Below are positions 8,332 through 17,346 of a stretch of DNA of 58,077 bases, piece by piece; the first letter of the stretch is position 1; each line of letters begins with the position of its first letter. The stretch is taken from assembly GCF_937958655.1 (NCBI RefSeq), contig NZ_CALGNH010000024.1, forward strand, positions 1 through 58,077. Direction: 5' to 3'. Below the pieces are notes generated by a model, which saw only the letters and a list, made by a program, of their open reading frames with translations, was not told the origin of the DNA and searched no databases. Position numbers and translations under genes: made by a program. The DNA is from an uncultured Winogradskyella sp. Its GTDB lineage: Bacteria > Bacteroidota > Bacteroidia > Flavobacteriales > Flavobacteriaceae.

Positions 8332-9558
8332 TTATTTTATTTTGAATCCTATTTGCTTTAAATCTGACCAAAACTCTGGGTAGGATTTACTAACGACATC
8401 TGCATCCTTAATAAATAATGATGTTTTTAAGCCTAAAGGAGCAAATGCCATAGCCATTCTATGATCATTATAAGTGGCTATTGTGCTATCTGCATTTATT
8501 GTATTTGAAGATTTTAGGTGCAATGTGTCTTCTGTAATTATGATCTCAGCGCCAAGCTTATTAAGTTCTGTTTTTAATGCCATTAACCTATCGGTCTCTT
8601 TTATTTTTAAGGTGTGAAGCCCTGTTAAGTAACATTCTAAACCTAATCCAAATGAGGTTACGGCTATAGTTTGTGCTATATCTGGTGCATTGCTCAATTC
8701 TAAATCTATACGATCCGTAGATTCTATACGTTCTACCTTTTTTAATCTTATGGTATTGGACTGATATGTTGTTGTAACGCCAAACTGCTCATAGATATTA
8801 GCTAATACAGAATCCCCTTGTAAAGAGGTCTCCTTGTAAGATGTTAACTCCACTGCTGTATCATCATCACTTAAGGCTATGATACTATACCAGTACGAAG
8901 CCGAAGACCAGTCTGACTCCACTACTAAATTTTGCGTTTGTAAATTTTTAGTTAACGGTTGTACGGAGATTGTATTGCCCTTAAAGCTGGTAACTATACC
9001 TATTGAATTCAAAAGGCTTAAGGTCATTTTTATATAAGGCACCGATGTAATTTTACCCTCTAATACCAATTCTATGCCGTTTTTAAGCTTTGAAGCAATT
9101 AGTAATAATGCCGAAATATATTGACTACTTATATTAGCCTTTAGGTTAACTTTAGATTGGGTTAGGTTCTTACCTTTTATCTTTAGAGGTGGGAAACCTT
9201 CATTTTCTAAGTAATCAATTTCTGCTCCTAAAGCCCTTAATGCATCTACTAAAATGCCTATTGGTCTTTCTTTCATTCTGGCAGAACCAGTTAGTGTTAC
9301 TTCCCTGCCATCTTGTGTAGCATAAAAAGCCGTTAAAAAACGCATGGCTGTGCCTGCATGATGAATATCAATAAGTGTTTCCTTTGATGCTAATGCCTTT
9401 TGCATTAATACAGAGTCGTCTGAATTTGAAATATTCTCAATACTAATGTCTGGGTAAAGTGCCTTTAAAAGTAATAGTCTATTAGATTCGCTTTTTGAAC
9501 CCGTAATTGCTACTGTATTTTTGCTACTAACCGTTGATTTAAGAATTTGTATATCCAT
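8332..9558 (-). CDS. aroA: 3-phosphoshikimate 1-carboxyvinyltransferase (EPSP synthase)
   Basis: Sixth step of the shikimate pathway: joins phosphoenolpyruvate to shikimate-3-phosphate. Visible motifs are the N-terminal substrate-binding GSKSESNRLLLL (~20-31), the AGTAMRFLTAF loop near residue 70, SDWSSASYW near 215, and the C-terminal YNDHRMAMAFAPL near 365. At 408 residues it is slightly shorter than E. coli AroA (427). The bases before AGTAMR read HH rather than the GN of the enterobacterial motif. Its start codon directly follows the T-run of a hairpin after the upstream MazG-type gene. Its product, after chorismate synthase, feeds the Phe/Tyr operon at 16-20 kb. Confidence 0.96.
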   Translation of the reverse strand: MDIQILKSTVSSKNTVAITGSKSESNRLLLLKALYPDISIENISNSDDSVLMQKALASKETLIDIHHAGTAMRFLTAFYATQDGREVTLTGSARMKERPIGILVDALRALGAEIDYLENEGFPPLKIKGKNLTQSKVNLKANISSQYISALLLIASKLKNGIELVLEGKITSVPYIKMTLSLLNSIGIVTSFKGNTISVQPLTKNLQTQNLVVESDWSSASYWYSIIALSDDDTAVELTSYKETSLQGDSVLANIYEQFGVTTTYQSNTIRLKKVERIESTDRIDLELSNAPDIAQTIAVTSFGLGLECYLTGLHTLKIKETDRLMALKTELNKLGAEIIITEDTLHLKSSNTINADSTIATYNDHRMAMAFAPLGLKTSLFIKDADVVSKSYPEFWSDLKQIGFKIK

Positions 9559-9587
9559 AAAAAAATGCCCACATTTACGTGGGCATA
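9559..9587 (-). terminator. Hairpin terminator between the MazG-type gene and aroA
   Basis: On the minus strand ATGCCCAC-gtaaat-GTGGGCAT is followed by seven T that run straight into the aroA ATG. The stem of eight GC-containing pairs and the T-run make a convincing intrinsic terminator, with an unusual position only one base before a start codon. Confidence 0.8.
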
Positions 9588-9590
9588 AAA

Positions 9591-9917
9591 TTACTTTAAT
9601 TTATCGTTATTATGATGCCTATTGTGGTCTCGTTTTGTTTTTTTATCTAATTTTTTATCAAATGCCTGCTGAAGATCTATACCTGTTTGGTTAGCTAAAC
9701 ATAAAACAACAAATACTACATCTGCCAATTCCTCACCGAGATCTTTGTCCTTATCACTGTCTTTTTCACTTTGTTCGCCATATCGTCTGGCTATTATACG
9801 AGCAACCTCTCCAACTTCTTCTGTTAATTGAGCCATGTTTGTGAGTTCGTTAAAATAACGCACTCCGTGTGCTTTAATCCATTTATCTACCGCTTTTTGG
9901 GCGTTTTTTAATTCCAT
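9591..9917 (-). CDS. MazG-family nucleotide pyrophosphohydrolase
   Basis: A small all-alpha NTP pyrophosphohydrolase of the MazG/dUTPase superfamily that hydrolyses (often non-canonical) NTPs to NMP and pyrophosphate. The metal-binding EExxE...ExxD pattern is seen as EEVGEVARIIARRYGE and GEELADVVFVVLCLA. I chose the start at MELKNAQ (9917), one base after the upstream gene's stop. A start seven codons earlier would overlap the neighbour and adds no conserved sequence. It probably shares a transcript with the two upstream DUF3857 genes and ends at the hairpin before aroA. Confidence 0.88.
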   Translation of the reverse strand: MELKNAQKAVDKWIKAHGVRYFNELTNMAQLTEEVGEVARIIARRYGEQSEKDSDKDKDLGEELADVVFVVLCLANQTGIDLQQAFDKKLDKKTKRDHNRHHNNDKLK

Positions 9918-9918
9918 A

Positions 9919-11943
9919 TTACAACTTCTTAAGAACAATCTGTTCCGTTTGCTTTTCTACAACACCATTAAAAAAATTCTTGAAACTTTCGTAATCTTCT
10001 GGCTGAATAAGAGAACTGCTAATATCAAACTCTATATTAAATTGTAAAAAATTACCATTCTCTCTGGCAACATATTCAAATTTTGACCCACCATTCTTAA
10101 AATCCATAATGGCACTTTTTGGGAGAGACTCAACGACATAACCCTCTGGTAACATAATGTTGACTAAATATTTTGTCTTTATCGGATAGGTAAAATCTAT
10201 AGGATACTCTCGTTTTTCTAATTTAAATGGATTCTCTTCTAAGGTATAAAATAGTAAAGGTGAAAAATATAAATTGCCACCTATATCGTCTATAACGTCA
10301 GAAGCTTCGTAATCATAAGTAATCATTACAGGTTTTGAAATATTGTCGTCATTTTTAAAATCTAAGTTTATTATTTCAACGTCGCCTTTATTCTTTTCTA
10401 GTCTTTTAATGTGTGCTTCGTTACTTAATTTGGCATAGTTTTTACGATAATTTAGAGCTCTATGTTCTGTAATACTCTGCCTTACTTTACCTTCAACACT
10501 AAAATCGTCAAGTATTTTAATATTTAAAGACGTTGTCTCACTAGATTTTGCGTTGGGTCTTAGAGATATCCAAGATGAATTTCCATTATCTCTTAAAACG
10601 CGCCCTTGCCAATTTAAAGTTCTTTGTGGTAAAATATTGACCGTACTATAATTTTCTGTTGCGTCTAAAAGCACGTAGCTATCTTCATTTTCTACCATAC
10701 AAATAACATAATTAAACCCTTTTCTGGTAGGATATATTGGAATTCCATTATTCCTGGTACTCACTAATACAGGATTAGCATTAACTTCCTTAGATCTTAA
10801 CATTGCTATAAGTAGTAGATTAATATCAGCAACATTACCTTCTCCTTGTTCGTAAGCTTTTTTTGTTCCTTTCATGGTCATAAACCCATTAATACCATTC
10901 CATTTTACTTTACGCTTTACATAGTTTTGTAAACGTAATGCTTTTTGAAAATCATTATCCTCTTCTGAAGTAATATCCGCTATATCTTTTTTAAAAAAAA
11001 CCGAACGCGAAAGTTGATTACCAAAATCTGAATCTGCCATGATACTTCTTGAGACCTGATCCCAATTATTAGAAAAAGATTTCTCTATTGCGCCATAAGA
11101 ATTTAAGATAGCAGAGAGCTCCATAGTTAATAAAGCCCTGTAATTATTAACACTACCAGCATATGCTTCAACTTTTAAAGCTGGGATATCTGTTTCGTGA
11201 GACTCTAAAATATTTTCTTGATAGTTAAAGGCCTTTCTACTATAATCATTTCCACCAGTTGTAAGATCATCAGATCTACTTTGAGTTTTTGATGTATATG
11301 TAGCTTTATTATTAATTATAGATTTTGTAATGTTTGGGTAATAAAAAGCTCTTGGGTTAACGCTGTGATTATACATATAGTATTCTGGAGTTCTTACCTT
11401 TAAATCGAACTTATCTATAGGTATATTATATTGAAAAATAATATCATCAATAGCCAAAAATGGTGATGTTATTTTATAACTATATTCAATAACACAACCC
11501 TCTTTGATGTTAGGCATGGTGATAGTATTAATATCGGTAAACTCATTAAAATTTTCTTTAAAAATCCCATCCTTTTTTAGCTTCTCCTTTTCGACTTTAC
11601 CACCCACTAAATTGTAGGTGTTTGCTTTTAGATCAGAGATTTTTTCTTTACTACCAGATGTACCACCTTTGTACAAATAGACCTTCTTTGTAGCCCAATC
11701 AAATCCTTCTTTATTATATATTTTGATGCGTTCATGAATAATTCTATGCTGCACAAAACCATCAGTCTGGGTATAAACAAAATATATATCTTCACTTTTA
11801 TAAAGTACTGTAGCATTTGCTGATGTATCTTTTACATGGGCTTTTTTCTGTAGCTCTTCTTTGGATACTTTCCCGAATTTAAAATTTTGTGCGTTACAGA
11901 AACAAACTAAAAAAATAAGTGCGATGGTTAATCGTTTTTTCAT
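9919..11943 (-). CDS. DUF3857 / transglutaminase-like exported protein (copy B)
   Basis: A signal peptide (residues 1-18, ending CNA) is followed by a DUF3857 region at ~50-220 and a transglutaminase-like core at ~290-430 (RLQNYVKRKVKWNG...EGNVADINLLLIAML...GFNYVICMVENEDSYVLLDAT). The C-terminal beta-rich half resembles the DUF3858 type. The usual catalytic Cys of the G-x-C-x-(D/E) motif is replaced here by EGNVADI, so the core may be non-catalytic. It sits 12 bases after a paralogue. The family is common in Bacteroidota with no settled function; a periplasmic or cell-surface role in protein or glycan handling is inference. Confidence 0.85.
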   Translation of the reverse strand: MKKRLTIALIFLVCFCNAQNFKFGKVSKEELQKKAHVKDTSANATVLYKSEDIYFVYTQTDGFVQHRIIHERIKIYNKEGFDWATKKVYLYKGGTSGSKEKISDLKANTYNLVGGKVEKEKLKKDGIFKENFNEFTDINTITMPNIKEGCVIEYSYKITSPFLAIDDIIFQYNIPIDKFDLKVRTPEYYMYNHSVNPRAFYYPNITKSIINNKATYTSKTQSRSDDLTTGGNDYSRKAFNYQENILESHETDIPALKVEAYAGSVNNYRALLTMELSAILNSYGAIEKSFSNNWDQVSRSIMADSDFGNQLSRSVFFKKDIADITSEEDNDFQKALRLQNYVKRKVKWNGINGFMTMKGTKKAYEQGEGNVADINLLLIAMLRSKEVNANPVLVSTRNNGIPIYPTRKGFNYVICMVENEDSYVLLDATENYSTVNILPQRTLNWQGRVLRDNGNSSWISLRPNAKSSETTSLNIKILDDFSVEGKVRQSITEHRALNYRKNYAKLSNEAHIKRLEKNKGDVEIINLDFKNDDNISKPVMITYDYEASDVIDDIGGNLYFSPLLFYTLEENPFKLEKREYPIDFTYPIKTKYLVNIMLPEGYVVESLPKSAIMDFKNGGSKFEYVARENGNFLQFNIEFDISSSLIQPEDYESFKNFFNGVVEKQTEQIVLKKL

Positions 11944-11955
11944 ATTAGGTGCGAT

Positions 11956-13863
11956 TTAGTTAGCTTGTACAAGTGCAATTTTTGTTTTATCAAATCTTAC
12001 AATAGTTTTCATAAAATCTCTAAAGGATTTATATTCCGACTTATCATATGTTCCTTTATTGAGAATGTAATTCCTTGTATATTTAATTTTAGTGTCATCC
12101 AATTTTTCTATTTTATAAAAATAAGATCCAAATTTGGTGTCTAGACTTTCCCCATCTGACATTGCTTCAATTTTTAAATTATTAGAAAACTCAATTATAA
12201 ATTCGTCTACATCTTTAAAAGATCTTTCTATTTCGAAATCTAATTTTCTATTAGGGTAACGTTGAGGAATATTAGTTACTTTATTAAACATATTAGGCTG
12301 TAATATTAATCTACTGCCACTTTGCGATGCATATTTTTTAGCGGATAATTTTACGTTTTCATTAAAAATTACATTATCCCTATCGTCTACCACATTAATA
12401 TTATCTATTTCTAGGTTATTAATATTATCCCAATATTCTTTGTAGTATAGCTTTTGATCTCTGAGTGGTTGTCTTTGTACTCCTTCGTGTTTATTATACT
12501 GATAACCCGTTGACATTACATCTACCTCTGCAAAAATGGTACCTGCGTCATTGATAGATACTAACGCATTTGTTTTTTGCGTACTATCATTTGCATCGTA
12601 GTTCTTGGTATGAACAATTTCACCTCCATCTGGTTTTATTAGTAGTACATCTCTATCATCTGTAAAACCTGCGGTAAAGCCAAATGGGTTAGTTTGGCTT
12701 GTACATTCTAAAAAGACATTTTCTTCTCCATTAGGTACACATAATATAACATGATTACCTTCTGTAACCGAAAAATCTTCGTCCATACTTTTAATAGCTT
12801 CGCCTCCATAAACCACTGTATAATATGACGGTACACCCACAGCTTCTAGCAGCGCTTTTGTGTAATTAGAAAGCCCTTTACAATCTCCATAACCTAAACG
12901 ATCTACTTCTTCTGCAGCTATAGGTTTCCATCCACCAATACCTACTTGTACACTAATATATCTTGTTTTTTCCTGTAAGTAATTATAAACAATTTTTGCG
13001 CGTTCAATCTTATCCTCAACACCAGAAGTTAACCGTTTTACTTCGCTAATACTATGTTCTGGCAACTCATCTGTTCCCATTAAAAGTTTATCGTACATCC
13101 ATTTCCCAAAATCTTTCCAATTATTATTAACGCCTTGCACGCCTTCCATATTAAAATTTGTCATAGCAACCTTGAGTAATGGAGTTACCTCTGATAAAGG
13201 CGGACAGTAGGCTTCATATTTTACAGCTCCTGCGTTTTTAATTGTATAGTAATTATTAGTAATTTCTTCTATGGGGAAATTATACGTATTTATAAGTTTT
13301 TTTCTTAAGTCAATTGACGAGTTGTTAATAATTCTGTACTCTGAATATTGTACTCCAAGATAATAACCATAAATAGGTCGCCACTTTGGTACAAATGCAG
13401 TACTTTTATATTTTACCTCAGAAATATATTCTATACTATACGGATAACTTATGGGTTTATATTCGTAATATTTTAAACGGTTATCTGAATAAAGTGTACC
13501 ACCGCTCACTGCGCTTTGGTCCGAGAAATCCTTCTCCTTAATTTCTTTAATTTCTTTTCCTAGCGCATTAAAGATTTTAATTTTTAACGTTTTGATTGAT
13601 GTATTCTTATCATAGAATTCCACAGCATTAACATGCCTGTCACCGTAATCGTTATAAACGGTAACTAAACGCTTGGTCTTTACCGTCATATCATCATAAT
13701 CGTTAATTTCTACAACTTTACTTTCATAACGAACGATAGCATTAGCGTTAGTTTTTAATTCGGCAGGTACTAATAGAGCCACATAATCTTCGTCTGATTG
13801 AGAATAGGAGAAAAACAAGCTATAGAAGAGTAAGCCTGAAAAAAATAGTTTCTGGGACAACAT
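11956..13863 (-). CDS. DUF3857 / transglutaminase-like exported protein (copy A)
   Basis: Paralogue of the next gene downstream. The signal peptide (residues 1-21, ending SYS) leads into DUF3857 at ~55-210. The transglutaminase-like core at ~265-400 keeps GYGDCKGLSNYTKALLEAVGVPSYYTVVYGG, that is, the nucleophile Cys in a DCKG motif, followed by a conserved His (GNHVILCV) and Asp region. This copy therefore retains a plausible Cys-His-Asp triad that copy B lacks. The pair is translated in tight succession (12 bases). Molecular substrate unknown. Confidence 0.87.
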   Translation of the reverse strand: MLSQKLFFSGLLFYSLFFSYSQSDEDYVALLVPAELKTNANAIVRYESKVVEINDYDDMTVKTKRLVTVYNDYGDRHVNAVEFYDKNTSIKTLKIKIFNALGKEIKEIKEKDFSDQSAVSGGTLYSDNRLKYYEYKPISYPYSIEYISEVKYKSTAFVPKWRPIYGYYLGVQYSEYRIINNSSIDLRKKLINTYNFPIEEITNNYYTIKNAGAVKYEAYCPPLSEVTPLLKVAMTNFNMEGVQGVNNNWKDFGKWMYDKLLMGTDELPEHSISEVKRLTSGVEDKIERAKIVYNYLQEKTRYISVQVGIGGWKPIAAEEVDRLGYGDCKGLSNYTKALLEAVGVPSYYTVVYGGEAIKSMDEDFSVTEGNHVILCVPNGEENVFLECTSQTNPFGFTAGFTDDRDVLLIKPDGGEIVHTKNYDANDSTQKTNALVSINDAGTIFAEVDVMSTGYQYNKHEGVQRQPLRDQKLYYKEYWDNINNLEIDNINVVDDRDNVIFNENVKLSAKKYASQSGSRLILQPNMFNKVTNIPQRYPNRKLDFEIERSFKDVDEFIIEFSNNLKIEAMSDGESLDTKFGSYFYKIEKLDDTKIKYTRNYILNKGTYDKSEYKSFRDFMKTIVRFDKTKIALVQAN

Positions 13864-13960
13864 AAAATTGATTAGTTAGGTGCCTCAATATAATAATGAT
13901 AGCTATTATTCCAAAATGTTTTTATAATTTTTGGTTTTTATATACTAAATTATAGCTTAA

Positions 13961-14413
13961 CTACACTCTGTCTTTAGAATCTATAACTATAGTCACTGGC
14001 CCGTCATTTATAAGGTTTACCTTCATATCCGCTCCAAACTCGCCCGTTTGTATGGGTTTTCCTAAATCATTTTGAAGTTGAGCAATAAAGTTTTCATACA
14101 ACGGTATGGCAATATTTGGCTTGGCAGCTTTTATATAGCTAGGACGATTTCCCTTTTTAGTACTGGCATGTAATGTAAATTGGCTGACTAAAATTACATC
14201 ACCATTATTGTCTGTGATTGATGTATTCATTACATTTTTATCGTCTGGGAAAATGCGAAGATTCGTGATTTTGTTGCACAACCAATTAATATCCTCTTGG
14301 GTATCTTCATTTACAATGCCTAATAGCACGAGAAGACCTGTTTTAATGGATGCAACTTCTTTTTTATTTATAATAACAGAAGCTTCTGAAACCCTTTGGA
14401 TCACTACTTTCAT
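13961..14413 (-). CDS. dtd: D-aminoacyl-tRNA deacylase
   Basis: Hydrolyses D-amino acids (and glycine mischarged on tRNA-Ala) from tRNA in the cytoplasm. The start MKVVIQRVSEASVII, the catalytic SQFTLHA motif (near residue 77) and the cross-subunit (D/N)xGPVT motif (NDGPVTIVID near residue 137) are all present. The length of 150 is standard. It is downstream of rsgA, separated by an 87-base gap that contains a dispersed palindrome. Confidence 0.96.
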   Translation of the reverse strand: MKVVIQRVSEASVIINKKEVASIKTGLLVLLGIVNEDTQEDINWLCNKITNLRIFPDDKNVMNTSITDNNGDVILVSQFTLHASTKKGNRPSYIKAAKPNIAIPLYENFIAQLQNDLGKPIQTGEFGADMKVNLINDGPVTIVIDSKDRV

Positions 14414-14441
14414 ACTACTTTATTAATCTTACTAATTTTAG

Positions 14442-14470
14442 ACCTATAAGGTTTTTAAAACCTTGCAGGT
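14442..14470. repeat. Dispersed palindrome ACCT..AAGGTTTT / AAAACCTT..AGGT
   Basis: Inverted repeat between dtd and rsgA. The same family, with longer arms, occurs at 31451-31487 in the metF-metH gap. No T-run follows on either strand, so it is unlikely to be a simple terminator. Confidence 0.75.
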
Positions 14471-14500
14471 TCACTATTGCATACTAAGAATGCTCACTAT

Positions 14501-15454
14501 TTACTGAATTTCGTCCCAATTATCAGTTCTATAATGCTCGTCTTCTCCCTCTAAAATCTGAAGATAACTTCTGTACCTAGAATACGAGACTTCATCATTT
14601 TCTAGGGCTTCCTTAATGGCACATTTTGGCTCTTTTAAATGCAAACAATTATTGAATTTACAATTTTGCTTAAGAGCAAAAAATTCAGGGAAATAATCTC
14701 CAACTTCTTCCTTTTCCATATCCACAACACCAAAACCTTTAATACCTGGTGTATCTATGATTTTAGCATCAAAACTTAAATCGAACATCTCTGCAAAGGT
14801 GGTTGTATGTTGGCCTTGCATGTGCTGCTCAGAAATTGCTTTAGTTTTTAAATCTAAGGATGGTTCAATAGCATTTACTAAGGTAGATTTACCAACACCA
14901 GAATGCCCTGCAAACATACTCACCTTACCAACCATTAAACCTTTTACTTTCTCTATATTTTGACCTGTTTTAGCAGAAATTTCAATACATTGGTACCCAA
15001 TCTTACTGTAGATACTGGCCATATACTTTACCTCTAAGAGGGTTTCGCTATCGTAAGCGTCTATTTTATTAAATAACAGAATTGTTTTTATAGAGTAGGC
15101 TTCTGCAGTTACCAAAAAACGATCTATAAAACTTGTAAACGTAGGTGGATTATCTATAGTAACCAAAAGAAAAACCTGATCTATATTAGACGCAATAATA
15201 TGGGTTTGTTTAGATAAGTTTACAGATTTGCGGACGATGTAATTTTTTCGTTCTTCAATTCTGTTAATGACTCCGGTCTCAGAATTGTTTTTAGTTTCGA
15301 GTTCAAATTCTACTTGGTCTCCAACAGCAATAGGATTGGTACTTTTAATACCTTGTAATCTAAATTTACCCTTAATACGGCACTCGTAGATTTTACCGTT
15401 TAGGGTTTTTACGGTGTACCAACTTCCGGTAGATTTGTATACGGTTCCTGTCAT
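14501..15454 (-). CDS. rsgA: Ribosome small-subunit maturation GTPase RsgA
   Basis: Circularly permuted GTPase that checks late 30S assembly. An OB-fold at residues ~1-70 is followed by the G4 motif NKID (129-132), the P-loop GHSGVGKST (183-191) and G3 DTPG (234-237). The zinc knuckle has C265, C270, H272 and C278. This order (G4-G1-G3) and the zinc-binding tail are diagnostic. The length of 317 is normal. Divergent from the small exported protein at 15534. Confidence 0.97.
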   Translation of the reverse strand: MTGTVYKSTGSWYTVKTLNGKIYECRIKGKFRLQGIKSTNPIAVGDQVEFELETKNNSETGVINRIEERKNYIVRKSVNLSKQTHIIASNIDQVFLLVTIDNPPTFTSFIDRFLVTAEAYSIKTILLFNKIDAYDSETLLEVKYMASIYSKIGYQCIEISAKTGQNIEKVKGLMVGKVSMFAGHSGVGKSTLVNAIEPSLDLKTKAISEQHMQGQHTTTFAEMFDLSFDAKIIDTPGIKGFGVVDMEKEEVGDYFPEFFALKQNCKFNNCLHLKEPKCAIKEALENDEVSYSRYRSYLQILEGEDEHYRTDNWDEIQ

Positions 15455-15533
15455 TCAAATAAATATCTTCACAAATTAACAACATTTAAATAAATATTTT
15501 TACTTTGGTCTCACAAATCAAAACTTAACTACA

Positions 15534-16175
15534 ATGAAAAAAATTTTACTATTAGCTATTTTTTCACTTAGCACATTTACAATTTTAGGACAAACAAATC
15601 TATTTCAACATGAAGATTTTGAGAATCTTACCAAAGATCATAAAAAAATAGCTATTGTTCCTTTTAAAACAACCGTAAAGCTTAGACCTCGAAAAATGAA
15701 AGAACTTAAAGAAGGGGATTTAGAAAAAATTGAAAAAGCGGAAGGCATTGGACTGCAAGTAGCTATGCATTCTTGGTTCTTAAAAAGAAGAAAACGCGGT
15801 ACTATGGAAGTGGATGTCCAGGACCCTAAACGAACAAATGCAATTTTAAAGAAGTCAGATATAAGCTATGAAAATATTGAAGACCAATTACCCGAAGATT
15901 TAGCAAAGCTTTTAGATGTTGATGCTGTTATTTCAGGAACATTTGAAACCGACAAGCCAATGTCAGATGGTGCATCAATAGCTCTAGGTGTAGTTTTTGG
16001 CTTTTTTGGCAATACAAATAGCGCCACTATTAACATGAGTATTCATAATGGTAGTGATGCTGAATTATTATGGAATTATAATAAAAAAGTGAGAGGAAGC
16101 ATCGGTAGTGATTCTGATGATTTAGTAAATATATTAATGAGAAAAGCGTCTAGAAGACTTGGATATACTGATTAA
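15534..16175 (+). CDS. Exported protein of unknown function, CsgG/GNA1162-like fold suspected
   Basis: A signal peptide (residues 1-19, ending LGQ) has no lipobox cysteine. The mature part contains KKIAIVPFKTTVKLRP, then a region with LPEDLAKLLDVDAVISGTFETDKPMSDGASIALGVVFG. 'I-A-I-V-P-F' followed by 'L-D-V-D-A-V-I-S-G' resembles the nucleotide-like fold of CsgG/GNA1162/TolB-N proteins, in which a strand 'A(V/I)(L/V)PF' precedes a '(D/Y)A(V/I)I(T/S)G' strand. This is a pattern-based suggestion. It stands alone on the plus strand between two minus-strand blocks and ends at a bidirectional terminator. Confidence 0.6.
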   Translation: MKKILLLAIFSLSTFTILGQTNLFQHEDFENLTKDHKKIAIVPFKTTVKLRPRKMKELKEGDLEKIEKAEGIGLQVAMHSWFLKRRKRGTMEVDVQDPKRTNAILKKSDISYENIEDQLPEDLAKLLDVDAVISGTFETDKPMSDGASIALGVVFGFFGNTNSATINMSIHNGSDAELLWNYNKKVRGSIGSDSDDLVNILMRKASRRLGYTD

Positions 16176-16192
16176 TAAAAAAATAAGATAAT

Positions 16193-16222
16193 AAAAAGGC
16201 TCGCAACGTGCGAGCCTTTTTT
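16193..16222. terminator. Strong bidirectional terminator
   Basis: AAAAAGGCTCGCA-acg-TGCGAGCCTTTTTT: about 13 paired bases with A-run and T-run. It ends the plus-strand gene at 15534 and the minus-strand aromatic operon, which converge here. Confidence 0.93.
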
Positions 16223-16237
16223 AATTTAGATATAATG

Positions 16238-17320
16238 TTAGTGTTTAATAATCTTCTCTTGATGATTAATAGATTCTTGGTGAATGGCCTTAAACATGCG
16301 TAAAATAAATTCTTCACTTAGTCCTTTTTCCTCACCTTCTAGTACCATTTTACCTAGGATTTCATTCCAACGTTTAGACTGTAAAACAGAAACATTCTTT
16401 TTCTTTTTTAATGCACCTATACCGTCTGCTACCTTCATACGCTTTCCTAATAAATCAATAATCTGGTTATCTACAACATCAATCTGAGCTCTTAGTGTAT
16501 TTAATTCTGAGTTATATTCTGCCTCTGGATCAGATTCTTTTCTAATCTTAAGGTCTTTCATAATCTGAACCAAAGTACTTGGTGTTACTTGCTGTGCCGC
16601 ATCACTCCAAGCATTGTCAGGGTCTGTGTGCGTTTCTATCATTAAACCATCGAAATTAAGGTCTAACGCGGTCTGAGATACATCAAAAATCATATCTCGT
16701 TTTCCTGTAATGTGAGATGGATCGTTGATTAATGGTAAATCTGGGAACTTATTTTGAAACTCAATAGCCAATTGCCATTCTGGTATATTTCTATATTTAG
16801 ATTTTTCGTAAGTAGAGAACCCTCTATGGATAGCTCCTAAATTTTTAATACCGGCCGTATATAATCTCTCTATACCACCTAACCATAATGCTAAATCTGG
16901 ATTTACGGGATTTTTTACCAATACAATCTTATCGGTTCCTTGCAAGGCATCTGCCAACTCTTGCATTATAAAAGGACTCACCGTAGAACGTGCACCAATC
17001 CAAAGTAAATCTACATCATGTTCTAAAGCTAATTCTACATGGTTTCTGTTAGCAACTTCGGTAGCTGTTTTTAAACCTGTTTCTTTTTTTACTTTTTGCA
17101 ACCATTTTAAACCTAGTGCTCCAACACCCTCAAAATTACCTGGGCGCGTTCTTGGTTTCCAAATACCAGCCCTGTAATAATTAACGTCTGTATCTTTTAG
17201 ATCATGTGCTATTTTTAATACCTGCTCTTCTGTTTCTGCACTACATGGCCCTGCTATTACTAGTGGATGATTTAGTTTCATATCATCCAACCATGTTCTC
17301 ATTTCTTTTTTGTTTTCCAT
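16238..17320 (-). CDS. Bifunctional DAHP synthase / chorismate mutase (type II)
   Basis: Residues ~1-260 form a KDOP/DAHP synthase barrel (LVIAGPCSAETEEQVL, YYRAGIWKPRTRPGNFEGVG, LLWIGARS, LPLINDPSHITGKRDMI). This part condenses PEP with erythrose 4-phosphate to enter the shikimate pathway. Residues ~275-360 are an AroQ-type chorismate mutase (LNTLRAQIDVVDNQIIDLLGKRMKVADGIGALKKKKN). The fusion gives both the first shikimate step and the first Phe/Tyr-specific step, and is usually feedback-regulated through the mutase domain. It is the last gene of the Phe/Tyr operon, 26 bases after the prephenate dehydrogenase gene, and precedes a strong terminator. Confidence 0.95.
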   Translation of the reverse strand: MENKKEMRTWLDDMKLNHPLVIAGPCSAETEEQVLKIAHDLKDTDVNYYRAGIWKPRTRPGNFEGVGALGLKWLQKVKKETGLKTATEVANRNHVELALEHDVDLLWIGARSTVSPFIMQELADALQGTDKIVLVKNPVNPDLALWLGGIERLYTAGIKNLGAIHRGFSTYEKSKYRNIPEWQLAIEFQNKFPDLPLINDPSHITGKRDMIFDVSQTALDLNFDGLMIETHTDPDNAWSDAAQQVTPSTLVQIMKDLKIRKESDPEAEYNSELNTLRAQIDVVDNQIIDLLGKRMKVADGIGALKKKKNVSVLQSKRWNEILGKMVLEGEEKGLSEEFILRMFKAIHQESINHQEKIIKH

Positions 17321-17346
17321 TTTGCTTATTAATATGTGTGTAAGTG

